DNA of 64,000 bases from Microbulbifer sp. GL-2 (GTDB lineage Bacteria > Pseudomonadota > Gammaproteobacteria > Pseudomonadales > Cellvibrionaceae), in assembly GCF_007183175.1 (NCBI RefSeq), contig NZ_AP019807.1:3778001-3842000 (forward strand). The letters are read 5' to 3'. Each line of letters opens with the position of its first letter. Position 1 is the first letter of the stretch. Of this stretch, positions 40,481-49,147 are shown piece by piece. A model generated the notes under the pieces. The model had not been told where the DNA came from. It saw only the letters and a program-made list of their open reading frames with translations, and ran no database searches. A program made the translations under genes and the position numbers.

Positions 40481-42442
40481 ATGGATAGTAAAAAATCACC
40501 CAATAAAGACAAGCCTGTTAAGGGCGTTAGTCGTCGAACCTTTGCTAAACGCGCCCTGCAGGCTGGTCTGGGGGCAGGTGCGGTAGCAACAGGGTTAAGT
40601 TCTGCCTTCACAGGCAATTCCACACAATTTTATGATGAATATGATTATGTAATAGTTGGTTCTGGTGCTGGTGGAGGCCCGTTAGCAGCCAACCTGGCAA
40701 GAGCTGGCTTCAGGGTGTTGGTGTTGGAGGCGGGTGCCAATGATCCTAGCGACGATACACACAACATCCCCGCCTGGCATCCCTTTGCATCAGAGGATCG
40801 AAAATTAAGCTGGGATTTCTTTGTTAAACACTATGCCGATCTCAACCAGCAAAAGCTGGATGGAAAATTTGTGCCCGGTAAAGGCATTCTTTATCCTCGC
40901 GCCGCAACGATTGGCGGTTGCACCACCCATCATGCGCTGATCACTGTTTACCCCCATAATAATGATTTTGATCGTATTGCGGAAAGCACGGGGGACAACT
41001 CCTGGGAAAGTTGGAATATGCGGCGATATTTCCAGCGTATTGAACGCTGCCAGTATGTGTCTCGCCCAGTTTTCTCAAACCCTTCACGTCATGGATTTGA
41101 CGGTTGGTTGCCCACAAATCGGGGTAACCCGGCATTGTTGTTGGAAGACCCTGCAATTCTGAAAATTGTCAAAGCTTCACTGGCGAAGTACGGTCTGGAA
41201 GGGGCGATTGAACAGATTATTAAAGGGAACCTGAACCTGGATATCAACCACTGGGATGTTGCCAACGGGCAGGAGGGTCCGTTCATTGCGCCGATGGCGG
41301 CGGATAGCCGGAGCAGGCGTAGCGGTGTGCGTGAGCATTTGCTGGATACCCAGGCGGTCTATCCCAACCTGCTTCATATTCGCACCAACGCCCTGGCTAC
41401 GCGGGTGCTGTTCGAGGGTAATACAGCCGTTGGTGTTGAGTTTCTGGATGGTGCGAGTTTGTACAAGGCCGATCCTTATTATGATGAGAGCGGCTCCGCT
41501 GGTACCCTGCGCCAGGTGCGTGCCAGCCGAGAAGTTATTCTGTCGGGGGGAGCCTTTAACAGTCCACAGTTGTTAAAGCTCTCAGGAGTGGGTCCTGCAC
41601 ATGAACTTCGTGACCACGGTATTGATCCAGTTGTCGATTTACCCGGTGTAGGTGAAAACCTTCAGGATCGCTATGAAGTTGGTGTGGTCAGTGAAATGAC
41701 TGAGGATCTGTCTCTACTGAAAGACTGTACCTGGGGTGCGGAGGGAGATCCCTGTCTGAATCGCTATCGTTATGGATGGCTGAACAAAGGGCCTTATAGT
41801 GGTAATGGCCCTGTACTCTCCCTGGTAAAACGCTCTAAACCCGACCTGGAAGATCCAGACCTGTTTATCTTCGGTGTACCCTCGGACTTCCATGGCTACT
41901 TCCCAGGCTACTCTGAGGCATTGAGAAATTATAAGGACCGTTTTTCCTGGATAGTGCTGAAGGGGCACACTAATAATACCGCAGGCCGGGTGACTCTCCG
42001 CTCATCTGACCCACGAGATACTCCGGATATTAATTTCCACTACTTTGGTGAGGGCAATGATGCCTCTGGAGATGACTTGCAGGCGGTGGTTGAGGGCGTG
42101 AAGATCTCCAGGGATATCATGTCTGGTCCAGTTGTCAGCAAACATGTATCAAGGGAATTGTTGCCCGGCGCTGATGTGCAATCAGATCAGCAGATCGGTG
42201 ATTTCGTCAAAAACCAGTCCTGGGGTCATCATGCTTCCTGCTCGAATAAAATGGGGCCGGCCAGTGACCCCATGGCGGTGGTGGATAGCAAGTTCCGTGT
42301 GCATGGCACCAATAACCTGAGGGTGGTCGATGCTTCGGTATTCCCTAGAATTCCGGGCTTTTTTATAGTAGTGCCGGTTTATATGATCAGTGAAAAAGCC
42401 AGTGATGACATTATCGCGACGGCTACAGGTCAGAGTGCCTGA
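40481..42442 (+). CDS. Tat-exported GMC family oxidoreductase
   Basis: 653 residues. The N-terminus is a twin-arginine signal (SRRTFAKR, R18-R19, followed by an Ala/Gly-rich core). The FAD Rossmann motif is YVIVGSGAGGGPLAANLARAG (about 56-76), and the GMC signatures follow: TIGGCTTHHALITVY and SGGAFNSPQLLKLSGVG. The C-terminal active-site His region is WGHHASCSNKMG with NLRVVDASVFP. GMC enzymes oxidise alcohols, choline, sugars or sterols. A periplasmic, FAD-loaded alcohol dehydrogenase is likely; the substrate is unknown. It starts at an ATG at the end of the A+T-rich region. Confidence 0.92.
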   Translation: MDSKKSPNKDKPVKGVSRRTFAKRALQAGLGAGAVATGLSSAFTGNSTQFYDEYDYVIVGSGAGGGPLAANLARAGFRVLVLEAGANDPSDDTHNIPAWHPFASEDRKLSWDFFVKHYADLNQQKLDGKFVPGKGILYPRAATIGGCTTHHALITVYPHNNDFDRIAESTGDNSWESWNMRRYFQRIERCQYVSRPVFSNPSRHGFDGWLPTNRGNPALLLEDPAILKIVKASLAKYGLEGAIEQIIKGNLNLDINHWDVANGQEGPFIAPMAADSRSRRSGVREHLLDTQAVYPNLLHIRTNALATRVLFEGNTAVGVEFLDGASLYKADPYYDESGSAGTLRQVRASREVILSGGAFNSPQLLKLSGVGPAHELRDHGIDPVVDLPGVGENLQDRYEVGVVSEMTEDLSLLKDCTWGAEGDPCLNRYRYGWLNKGPYSGNGPVLSLVKRSKPDLEDPDLFIFGVPSDFHGYFPGYSEALRNYKDRFSWIVLKGHTNNTAGRVTLRSSDPRDTPDINFHYFGEGNDASGDDLQAVVEGVKISRDIMSGPVVSKHVSRELLPGADVQSDQQIGDFVKNQSWGHHASCSNKMGPASDPMAVVDSKFRVHGTNNLRVVDASVFPRIPGFFIVVPVYMISEKASDDIIATATGQSA

Positions 42443-42468
42443 ATTGATTCCCGAAAGGGTATAGGCCG

Positions 42469-42498
42469 AAAAAAAGCCCCGCGACGCGGGGCTTTTTT
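42469..42498. terminator. Bidirectional terminator between GMC gene and asnS
   Basis: The stem GCCCCGC / GCGGGGC with loop GAC is flanked by an A-run on the left and six T on the right, so it can serve both convergent genes. Confidence 0.93.
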
Positions 42499-42501
42499 AC
42501 A

Positions 42502-43908
42502 TCAGAACGAAATGTTCTTGGGGGTCCGCGGGAAGGGAATCACATCGCGGATGTTACCCATACCCGTCACGTAGGACACGATGCGGTCAAAGCCCAGGCC
42601 AAAGCCCGCATGGGGTACTGTGCCGTAACGGCGCAGATCACGGTACCAGCCCAGGTGTTCCTTGGGAACTTCCATTTCATCCATGCGCTCATCAAGTTTT
42701 TCCAGGCGCTCTTCACGCTGGGCACCGCCGATAATCTCGCCAATTCCTGGTGCCAATACGTCCATGGCGGCAACGGTCTTGCCGTCGTCATTCATGCGCA
42801 TATAGAAGGCTTTGATATCCTTCGGGTAGTTCATCACGATAACCGGCTTCTTGAAGTGTTTCTCGGCCAAGTAGCGCTCGTGTTCGGAAGCCAGGTCGAT
42901 ACCCCAGGATACAGGAAACTCAAACTTCTCTTTGCACTTCTCCAGGATTTCGATTGCTTCGGAGTAGTTGATGCGGGCGAAGTCATTATCGACGATATTC
43001 TCCAAGCGGCTGATAGCCTCTTTGTCGATACGCTGGGCGAAGAAGGCCATATCGTCAGCGCGCTCTTCCAATACCGCCTTGAACACGTACTTCAGCATTT
43101 GCTCAGAGAGGTCCGCAACATCTGCCAGGTCGGCAAAGGCTACTTCCGGTTCCACCATCCAGAACTCTGCCAGATGGCGAGTGGTATTGGAGTTTTCTGC
43201 GCGGAAGGTTGGACCAAATGTGTATACCTTGGACATGGCCAGGCAGTAGCTCTCGACATTCAGTTGGCCAGAAACAGTGAGGTAACTCTCTTCGCCGAAG
43301 AAATCCTTACTGTAATCAATCGCCCCCTTGTCGGTACGCGGCAGGTTTTCCATATCCAGAGTGCTCACACGGAACATCTCACCAGCGCCTTCGCAGTCGG
43401 AAGCGGTGAGAATCGGTGTGTGCACATAGAGGAAGCCGTTTTCATGGTAAAAACGGTGGATGGCCTGGGCGATACAGTTTCGCACACGGGCCACGGCACC
43501 ACTTACATTGGTGCGTGGGCGCAGATGAGCGTGCTCACGCAGGTGTTCCATGGTGTGGCGCTTGGGGGACATTGGGTAGGTGTCCGGGTCTTCCACCCAG
43601 CCCACTACTTGAACTTCGGTTGCCAGCAGTTCAATAGACTGCCCCTTGCCTTCGGAGGGCTTGACGGTGCCGATAATATCCACCGCACAGCCGGTGGTCA
43701 GGCGCTGTACTTCTGACTGGTAATTGTGCAAGTGATTCTCAGCGACCACCTGGATTGGGTCAAAGCAGCTGCCGTCGTGTACGGCCAGGAAGGAAAGGCC
43801 GGCTTTGGAGTCGCGGCGGGTTCTGATCCAGCCCTGCACGCGAACTTGTTCGCCCTCACGGCCGCTGGACTTCAATAGGCTATCTACGGATTCAACTTTT
43901 ACTGTCAT
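42502..43908 (-). CDS. asnS: Asparaginyl-tRNA synthetase
   Basis: 468 residues, class IIb. An N-terminal OB-fold anticodon-binding domain (about 15-105, VRVQGWIRTRRDSKAGLSFL) precedes the catalytic domain. Motif 2 reads FGPTFRAENSNTTRHLAEFW, where the Asn/Thr content (NSNT) separates AsnRS from AspRS, and motif 3 reads GFGLGFDRIVSYVTG. The C-terminus DVIPFPRTPKNISF is typical. It charges tRNA-Asn in the cytoplasm. It is transcribed alone, convergent with the GMC gene. Confidence 0.97.
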   Translation of the reverse strand: MTVKVESVDSLLKSSGREGEQVRVQGWIRTRRDSKAGLSFLAVHDGSCFDPIQVVAENHLHNYQSEVQRLTTGCAVDIIGTVKPSEGKGQSIELLATEVQVVGWVEDPDTYPMSPKRHTMEHLREHAHLRPRTNVSGAVARVRNCIAQAIHRFYHENGFLYVHTPILTASDCEGAGEMFRVSTLDMENLPRTDKGAIDYSKDFFGEESYLTVSGQLNVESYCLAMSKVYTFGPTFRAENSNTTRHLAEFWMVEPEVAFADLADVADLSEQMLKYVFKAVLEERADDMAFFAQRIDKEAISRLENIVDNDFARINYSEAIEILEKCKEKFEFPVSWGIDLASEHERYLAEKHFKKPVIVMNYPKDIKAFYMRMNDDGKTVAAMDVLAPGIGEIIGGAQREERLEKLDERMDEMEVPKEHLGWYRDLRRYGTVPHAGFGLGFDRIVSYVTGMGNIRDVIPFPRTPKNISF

Positions 43909-44060
43909 TTTCTATCGGTTTCTCGTTGGTCCTGAAAGTGGGATGCTGCAAACTTGCCTAAAAGTTGAGCAATCCACTGAGCTGAAGTTACGGCGGGCAT
44001 ATTGACGTGTTGCCGAAGGGAAATCCAGTCCCTTGACGACTTGGGTAGGTGTAGGTGGGC

Positions 44061-44533
44061 CTACCAGCGAATCTCTATTGGGGTGCCAATTTGCACCAGG
44101 GACATAAACTCATCCATTTCATCGTTACGGAGGTGATGCAGCCATTGGTCCAGTTAAACTGTTGGGTGATTGGCGCGAGCCAACCCAGCCCGTTGCGCTG
44201 TCCGTGTACCATGATAAAACCGCCTGGAGATACGCCCCGGGCTTCAGCCTGGGCTTTGTCTTGTGTATTGGGGTAGGAGATATGCATGGCGCGGTAATAG
44301 GAGGAGTCCTCCTTTTGGTAGTCCAGAATGTAACGTCCCTCTGGGGTTCTCTCATCGCCTTCCTGTAACTTGTGCCCTTTCGGGGTTTCGCCAAAGGCAA
44401 CCTGGTATTTTTTTACTACCTTTTGCCCATCCATTAATAGCATCTTGCTCTCGGATTTGATGACCTGCACCAGGGTGATCTCGGCCTTGGCAAGGCTGGT
44501 GAGCAGCAGCAGGAAAACGGCAATAGGTTTCAA
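44061..44533 (-). pseudogene. L,D-transpeptidase (YkuD/YafK-like), frameshifted near the C-terminus
   Basis: A signal peptide (MKPIAVFLLLLTSLAKA) leads into a small YkuD domain: KYQVAFGETPKGHKLQEGDE, then RTPEGRYILD and HGQRNGLGWLAP, with the catalytic Cys in QQFNWTNGCIT. After this Cys the frame changes, ending in an unrelated tail at 44075. Restoring one base (TCCGT read as TCCCGT near 44117) gives SRNDEMDEFMSLVQIGTPIEIRW and a stop at 44061, the normal C-terminus. It would form 3-3 crosslinks or attach proteins to peptidoglycan. The Cys is intact, so the truncated product may keep part of its fold. The lesion may be real or a sequencing error. Confidence 0.85.
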
Positions 44534-44552
44534 TTTTTAGGCCCCATTCAGT

Positions 44553-44870
44553 TCAATGTTTCTTGAAGAATACAGCAACCGGATAGAGGGTATGTCCCGG
44601 ATAGCTTTGTGGCAGTTTCCAGGTGGTTCCGTACTTGCCGTGGCCAGCGCTCCCCGGGAAAGTGCATAGTGTTGAGCAGCCCGTCGAATAAGGTCGTGTG
44701 GGCTGAGTGGTTGGTGGCAATTGCCGGTTTTTCCAAACTATGGTGCCAGTGGTGGAATTGGGGAGTGGCAGCAATGTACTTGAAAGGGTCGGATGGCAGG
44801 CTGATTTTGCAGTGAATGAGACTGCCTGTAGAGCGGCAAAGGCTCGATACAGGGTTTAGTACGGCCTCGC
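44553..44870 (-). pseudogene. C-terminal remnant of a sterol desaturase/fatty-acid hydroxylase
   Basis: The minus strand encodes SLPSDPFKYIAATPQFHHWH, continuing HSLEKPAIATNHSAHTTLFD and GLLNTMHFPGERWP. This is the conserved end of the family, with the histidine box HHWHHS. The frame then changes and continues YGTTWKLPQSYPGHTLYPV to a stop at 44553. The N-terminal two thirds, with the first histidine boxes and membrane helices, are not detectable. It lies 20 bp from the frameshifted L,D-transpeptidase gene, so this is a decaying stretch. Confidence 0.75.
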
Positions 44871-45013
44871 CGGCTCCAGCAGGCGCAAGGGCATCATCAC
44901 TATGGTCCTTTTAGAAAAAGTCTGGATAAAGTGACCATGGGAGTGGCTGTTTGTGGACAGTGAGAAACCAGGCAGGAGGGCTCTGCCTGGAGCACTAAAC
45001 AGACGGGGGCAGT

Positions 45014-45310
45014 TTAGCCGCGGGGCTTAACTACGGTATGTAAAACGGTATCCTGTTCGAAAAAGACGTAAAAATCAGTGTACTCCCAGCGAGTGATAGC
45101 CGGTTCACCAATAGGGCCTTTAATACTCAAGGGGTCGCCAAGTCGAGTGGTGACGTCATTTTTCTTCATTCCGCGAACCTCATCAATAGAGGATTCGCCA
45201 CCTTGAGAGCCCGCAGGGATTTCTATGGGTTTTGCCTGGGCGCCGAATGCAAAAAGCAGTGCGACGGTACCAGCAAGTTGGGCTACCCCGTTGCGATTTC
45301 TGCTGAACAT
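45014..45310 (-). CDS. Small exported protein, BamE/SmpA-like segment
   Basis: 98 residues: a signal peptide (core LAGTVALLFAFGAQA, cleavage after AQA) and a mature part of about 70 residues. RGMKKNDVTTRLGDPLSIKG followed by RWEYTDFYVFFEQDTV resembles the helix-strand unit of BamE/SmpA-type domains (GMtxxxVxxxLGxP...WxYxxxxxxF). There is no lipobox, so it is probably soluble and periplasmic. It sits alone between decayed genes and the hydrolase pair. The function is unknown. Confidence 0.72.
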   Translation of the reverse strand: MFSRNRNGVAQLAGTVALLFAFGAQAKPIEIPAGSQGGESSIDEVRGMKKNDVTTRLGDPLSIKGPIGEPAITRWEYTDFYVFFEQDTVLHTVVKPRG

Positions 45311-45485
45311 TTATTGTTCTCCAATTTTGGTGTTCGATTACGCCACCTCATTAGAACAGAAAAAATGCCAAAACACTTGGCCTTCTTCACGTTTTTCATT
45401 GCCCGTGGGGGAGACATTCAAAGAATAGGCCCTGCGCTGGGTATGCTAGGCTGACAAGTAGGCTTGGTCCTGCGAGCTGGCTTGG

Positions 45486-47120
45486 ATGCGACTTACAAAA
45501 ACCCTCTCAGTGCTCGGCCTGCTGGCAGGTGCGATATTTTTTGCACTGTCCTTAACGCCCTCCCTAATTCCCCGCAGCGCCTCTATGCAGGGGCTTCTTT
45601 CCGGAACGGCTTTCACATTTGGCTATGGTTTTGGCCTGTTTGTCCATTGGCTGTGGAATTACCTGGAGATCCCGGACATCCCGGTAAACCGGTGGCAGCG
45701 CGACATGTTAAAACGTGGCGCGTTAATTTTTTGTATTTGCTTAATCCTGACTTTCCTATGGCAGGGGGCTCACTGGCAGAATTCGGTTCGCTCCCTGATG
45801 GGGATGGCACCGGTATCAGGGGTAGGGCCCCTGACAGTGGGTGTCGTTGCCCTGCTGACTTTCCTTGCCTTCTGGCTTATGGGGAAAGGTTTTCGCCGTA
45901 TCATCCGCGAGGTCACATGTCGCCTGGAAAAGTACATTCCCGAGCGAGTGGCTCTGCTCACCGGGCTGTTAGTGGCCTTGATACTTTACTGGAGCATTTT
46001 CAACGGCGTACTCCTGAATGCGGGGCTGCACACTATTGCGGTGATCTACGAAGGGTTTGATACGGCGGTTGCAGAGGGGTTGCCGCCTCCAAAAGATCCC
46101 GACAAGACAGGAGGATTCAAATCTTTACTCTCCTGGGATAGTGTCGGGCACCAGGGGCGGCGTTTTCTCACACTGGGTCCCACTGAGGAAGATATCAAAG
46201 AGATAGCGGGACACGGCATAGAGCCAATTCGAGTTTATGTTGGTCTGAATGCGGCTGAGAACTCGGTACAGCGCGCATACCTGGCTCTGGCAGAACTGAA
46301 GCGGGTTGAGGCTTTCAAGCGGGAGATCCTCCTGATCGCGACTCCGACGGGTTCCGGCTGGATCGATCCCGGTGCGGTGAATTCACTGGAGTATCTATAC
46401 CGGGGAGATGTGGCCACTGTTGCGGCCCAGTATTCCTACCTGCCCAGTCCGGTGGCCCTGCTCACGGATGACAAGTACGGACTGACATCCGCCCGGGCAC
46501 TGTTCAAGGTGATTTATGAGTATTGGGAAGATCTTCCCCGCGATACACGTCCCAGGCTCTACTTGTTTGGGATAAGTCTGGGGGCTCAGTTGTCGGAAGA
46601 TTCCTTCGACTTCTACGATATTATTGATGACCCCTTAGATGGTGCCCTTTGGGCGGGTCCCCCATTTGGATCAGGTATCTGGCGGGTAATCACCGATAAT
46701 CGAGATCCTGGATCGCCCGCCTGGTTGCCTCAATTTAAGGGGGGGGAGGTGGTTCGCTTTGGCAATCAATATGGCGGCTATTTGGGACGGGAGCCTTGGG
46801 GAAGGTTCCGCATCGCTTTTCTGCAGCATGCCAGTGATCCAATAGTCTTCTTTGACCTGCGCTGGATGTTTCGCAAGCCAGACTGGCTGGAGCGCCCCAG
46901 GGGACCGGATGTATCCCCGAATCTGCAATGGTTCCCCGTAGTCACCATGTTGCAGTTGTTGGTAGACCTGAATGTGGGTATCGCCCCTCTGGAGTTTGGT
47001 CATCGTTATTCCCCTGCTGGTTATATCCTTGCCTGGATGGCTCTGACAGAGCCGCCCGACTGGGATGAAGAGGAATTAAAAAGATTGCGACAGAAATTGA
47101 AAACCTATCCAGTGCGTTGA
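45486..47120 (+). CDS. Membrane alpha/beta hydrolase (Abhydrolase_9 type), copy 1
   Basis: 544 residues. The N-terminal half has about five transmembrane helices (about 5-23, 38-55, 75-92, 110-138, 155-180) and matches the Abhydrolase_9 N-terminal domain, including LSLTPSLIPRSASMQGLLSG. The C-terminal cytoplasmic or periplasmic half is an alpha/beta hydrolase with the nucleophile elbow LFGISLGAQLSEDS, an acidic region FYDIIDDPLDGALWAGPP and DPIVFFDLRW. The function of this family is unknown; a lipid or ester substrate at the membrane is plausible. A close paralogue follows in tandem. Confidence 0.88.
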   Translation: MRLTKTLSVLGLLAGAIFFALSLTPSLIPRSASMQGLLSGTAFTFGYGFGLFVHWLWNYLEIPDIPVNRWQRDMLKRGALIFCICLILTFLWQGAHWQNSVRSLMGMAPVSGVGPLTVGVVALLTFLAFWLMGKGFRRIIREVTCRLEKYIPERVALLTGLLVALILYWSIFNGVLLNAGLHTIAVIYEGFDTAVAEGLPPPKDPDKTGGFKSLLSWDSVGHQGRRFLTLGPTEEDIKEIAGHGIEPIRVYVGLNAAENSVQRAYLALAELKRVEAFKREILLIATPTGSGWIDPGAVNSLEYLYRGDVATVAAQYSYLPSPVALLTDDKYGLTSARALFKVIYEYWEDLPRDTRPRLYLFGISLGAQLSEDSFDFYDIIDDPLDGALWAGPPFGSGIWRVITDNRDPGSPAWLPQFKGGEVVRFGNQYGGYLGREPWGRFRIAFLQHASDPIVFFDLRWMFRKPDWLERPRGPDVSPNLQWFPVVTMLQLLVDLNVGIAPLEFGHRYSPAGYILAWMALTEPPDWDEEELKRLRQKLKTYPVR

Positions 47121-47461
47121 ATTGGTGTAATTGCTTGGTTTCCCGACACCACTTTGTGTAACTCTGCCCTAGGTGAAGAGCTGTTGCCCAATTGATTTCT
47201 CGCCTTGGCCAGGTAATTCCCTCAGCAGTAGAGTCCATTTTTCATTTGTTACAGAAAATCAAAATTTGATTTTTTCCATCCTAATTGGTGTATACAAAAG
47301 TCGCTGGCTATTTACCTGAGGAAGGTAATAGGCTGATCTGTGGGCAGGCTTTAGCGGATATATCTGCCACTCACAGTTTGTAATTTCTGTTTGTTTTAAA
47401 GGCTGAGAAGGATGAGCGCTGTGCTAGGCTGACGTTAGGCTTGGTCCCGCAGGCGGCATGG
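47121..47461. other. Spacer between tandem hydrolase genes
   Basis: 341 bases without a gene. Its last 40 bases repeat the leader of copy 1 (TGCTAGGCTGAC...TAGGCTTGGTCC). Confidence 0.6.
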
Positions 47462-49096
47462 ATGCGAAAAACTTTGGCTTTCTCTGTTTCGGGCCTGCTG
47501 CTGGGCGCGATTTTCTTTGCTCTGAGTTTGACTCCTTCGTTGATTCCCCGCAGTGCTTTTGTGCAGGGCATTCTCTCCGGTGTGGCTTTCACTGTTGGTT
47601 ACTCTTTTGGCGTACTTTTTCGCTGGCTTTGGAAGTATTTAGAGATTCCCGATATCCCGCTAAGCAGTTTTCAGTGGCGAATTCTAAAGCGCCTGGTGAT
47701 TATTTTTTGCATCGGTTTGGTTTTAGGGTTTCTTTGGCAGGGAACGTATTGGCAGAATTCGGTGCGTTCACTAATGGGGATGGCGACGGTTTCAGGAGCT
47801 GGTCAAATCATCATAGGGGCTGTGTCGCTGTTCGTATTTCTATTCCTCTGGTTGATGGCAAAGGGGTTCCACAAGATAGTTCTCGTGGTCACGGCCCGAT
47901 TAAAGAAGAGGATTCCTGAGCGGGTAGCCTTACTCGCCGGGCTGCTGGCGGCATTTTTTCTGTATTGGGGCATATTGAACGGAGTACTGTTGCAGTCAGG
48001 ACTGCGTACGGTTTCGATCATCTATGAGCAGTTGGACCAGGCTATTGCCGAAGACTTGTCGCCACCGAAGAATCCCAGTAGGACGGGTGGGGCGGATTCG
48101 CTTTTGTCTTGGAATAGCGTGGGACACCAGGGGCGTCGATTCCTGACACTTGGACCCAACGCCCAAGATATACAGGAAGTCACGGGAAAGGGAATAGACC
48201 CCATTAGAGTCTATGTAGGGCTGCACTCTGCAGATACGCCCTTGCAACGCGCACTGTTGGCCCTTGCGGAGTTGAAGCGGGTCAAGGCATTTGAACGGGA
48301 AATTTTGCTGATCGCCACCCCGGTAGGTGATGGTTGGGTCGACCCCGGTGCGGTGGACTCGCTGGAATTTTTGTACCGAGGTGATGTGGCTACAGTCGTA
48401 GCCCAGTACTCATATCTTCCTGGCCCGATTGCGTTGCTGACAGATGATAGATATATCCGGATGTCGGCTCGTTCTTTGTTTAAGGTGATTTACGATTTCT
48501 GGGAAGATTTGCCTGTAAATACTCGCCCCAGGCTCTATCTTTTTGGGCTTAGTTTGGGCGCTCAGCTTTCAGAGGATTCATTCGAATTCTACGATATTAT
48601 CGATGACCCCATTGATGGTGCTCTTTGGGCTGGTCCCCCTTACGGTATGGGTGTCTGGCGCATGATTACCGATAATCGCGATCCGGGAACGCCTGCCTGG
48701 CTACCCCAATTTAAGGGAGGGGAGGTGGTGCGCTTTGGAAACCAATATGGGGGTTACTTAGGGCAAGAGCCATGGGGACGGTTCCGCATCGCTTTTTTGC
48801 AGCACGCCAGTGACCCAGTAGTCTTCTTCGATTTGCGTTGGATGCTTCGCAAACCCGACTGGCTTGAGCGCCCCAGGGGACCGGATGTTTCCCCGGACCT
48901 GCAATGGTTCCCTGTTGTTACCATGCTGCAGTTGCTGGCGGACTTGAATGTCGGTGTAACACCGCGGGATTTTGGCCACCGGTACTCTCCTGCGGGTTAC
49001 ACTCGAGCTTGGGTGGCGCTGACCGAGCCACCGGACTGGAGTGAAGAGGAGTTGAGGCATCTGCGGATGAAGTTGAAACCCCACTATAAACGTTGA
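47462..49096 (+). CDS. Membrane alpha/beta hydrolase (Abhydrolase_9 type), copy 2
   Basis: 544 residues from the ATG at 47462, which lines up with the start of copy 1; a GTG at 47441 is possible. It is collinear and highly similar to copy 1 throughout. The shared segments include SLTPSLIPRSA, TYWQNSVRSLMGMA (HWQNSVRSLMGMA in copy 1), SVGHQGRRFLTLGP, LFGLSLGAQLSEDSFEFYD and HRYSPAGY. The catalytic Ser elbow is intact in both. Divergence is concentrated in the first membrane helices and in the loop after TLGP. It is a tandem duplicate, retained as an intact gene. Confidence 0.88.
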   Translation: MRKTLAFSVSGLLLGAIFFALSLTPSLIPRSAFVQGILSGVAFTVGYSFGVLFRWLWKYLEIPDIPLSSFQWRILKRLVIIFCIGLVLGFLWQGTYWQNSVRSLMGMATVSGAGQIIIGAVSLFVFLFLWLMAKGFHKIVLVVTARLKKRIPERVALLAGLLAAFFLYWGILNGVLLQSGLRTVSIIYEQLDQAIAEDLSPPKNPSRTGGADSLLSWNSVGHQGRRFLTLGPNAQDIQEVTGKGIDPIRVYVGLHSADTPLQRALLALAELKRVKAFEREILLIATPVGDGWVDPGAVDSLEFLYRGDVATVVAQYSYLPGPIALLTDDRYIRMSARSLFKVIYDFWEDLPVNTRPRLYLFGLSLGAQLSEDSFEFYDIIDDPIDGALWAGPPYGMGVWRMITDNRDPGTPAWLPQFKGGEVVRFGNQYGGYLGQEPWGRFRIAFLQHASDPVVFFDLRWMLRKPDWLERPRGPDVSPDLQWFPVVTMLQLLADLNVGVTPRDFGHRYSPAGYTRAWVALTEPPDWSEEELRHLRMKLKPHYKR

Positions 49097-49147
49097 AGTT
49101 GTGTAAATGCTTGGATTTCTTAGCCCTTTTCCGTTTAAATCGGCCTT

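Noticed and set aside
40293..40499. A 68-residue minus-strand frame in front of the GMC gene
   Set aside because: It overlaps the GMC start region and has no ribosome-binding site or family features.
42610..43716. A 368-residue plus-strand frame
   Set aside because: It is antisense to asnS.
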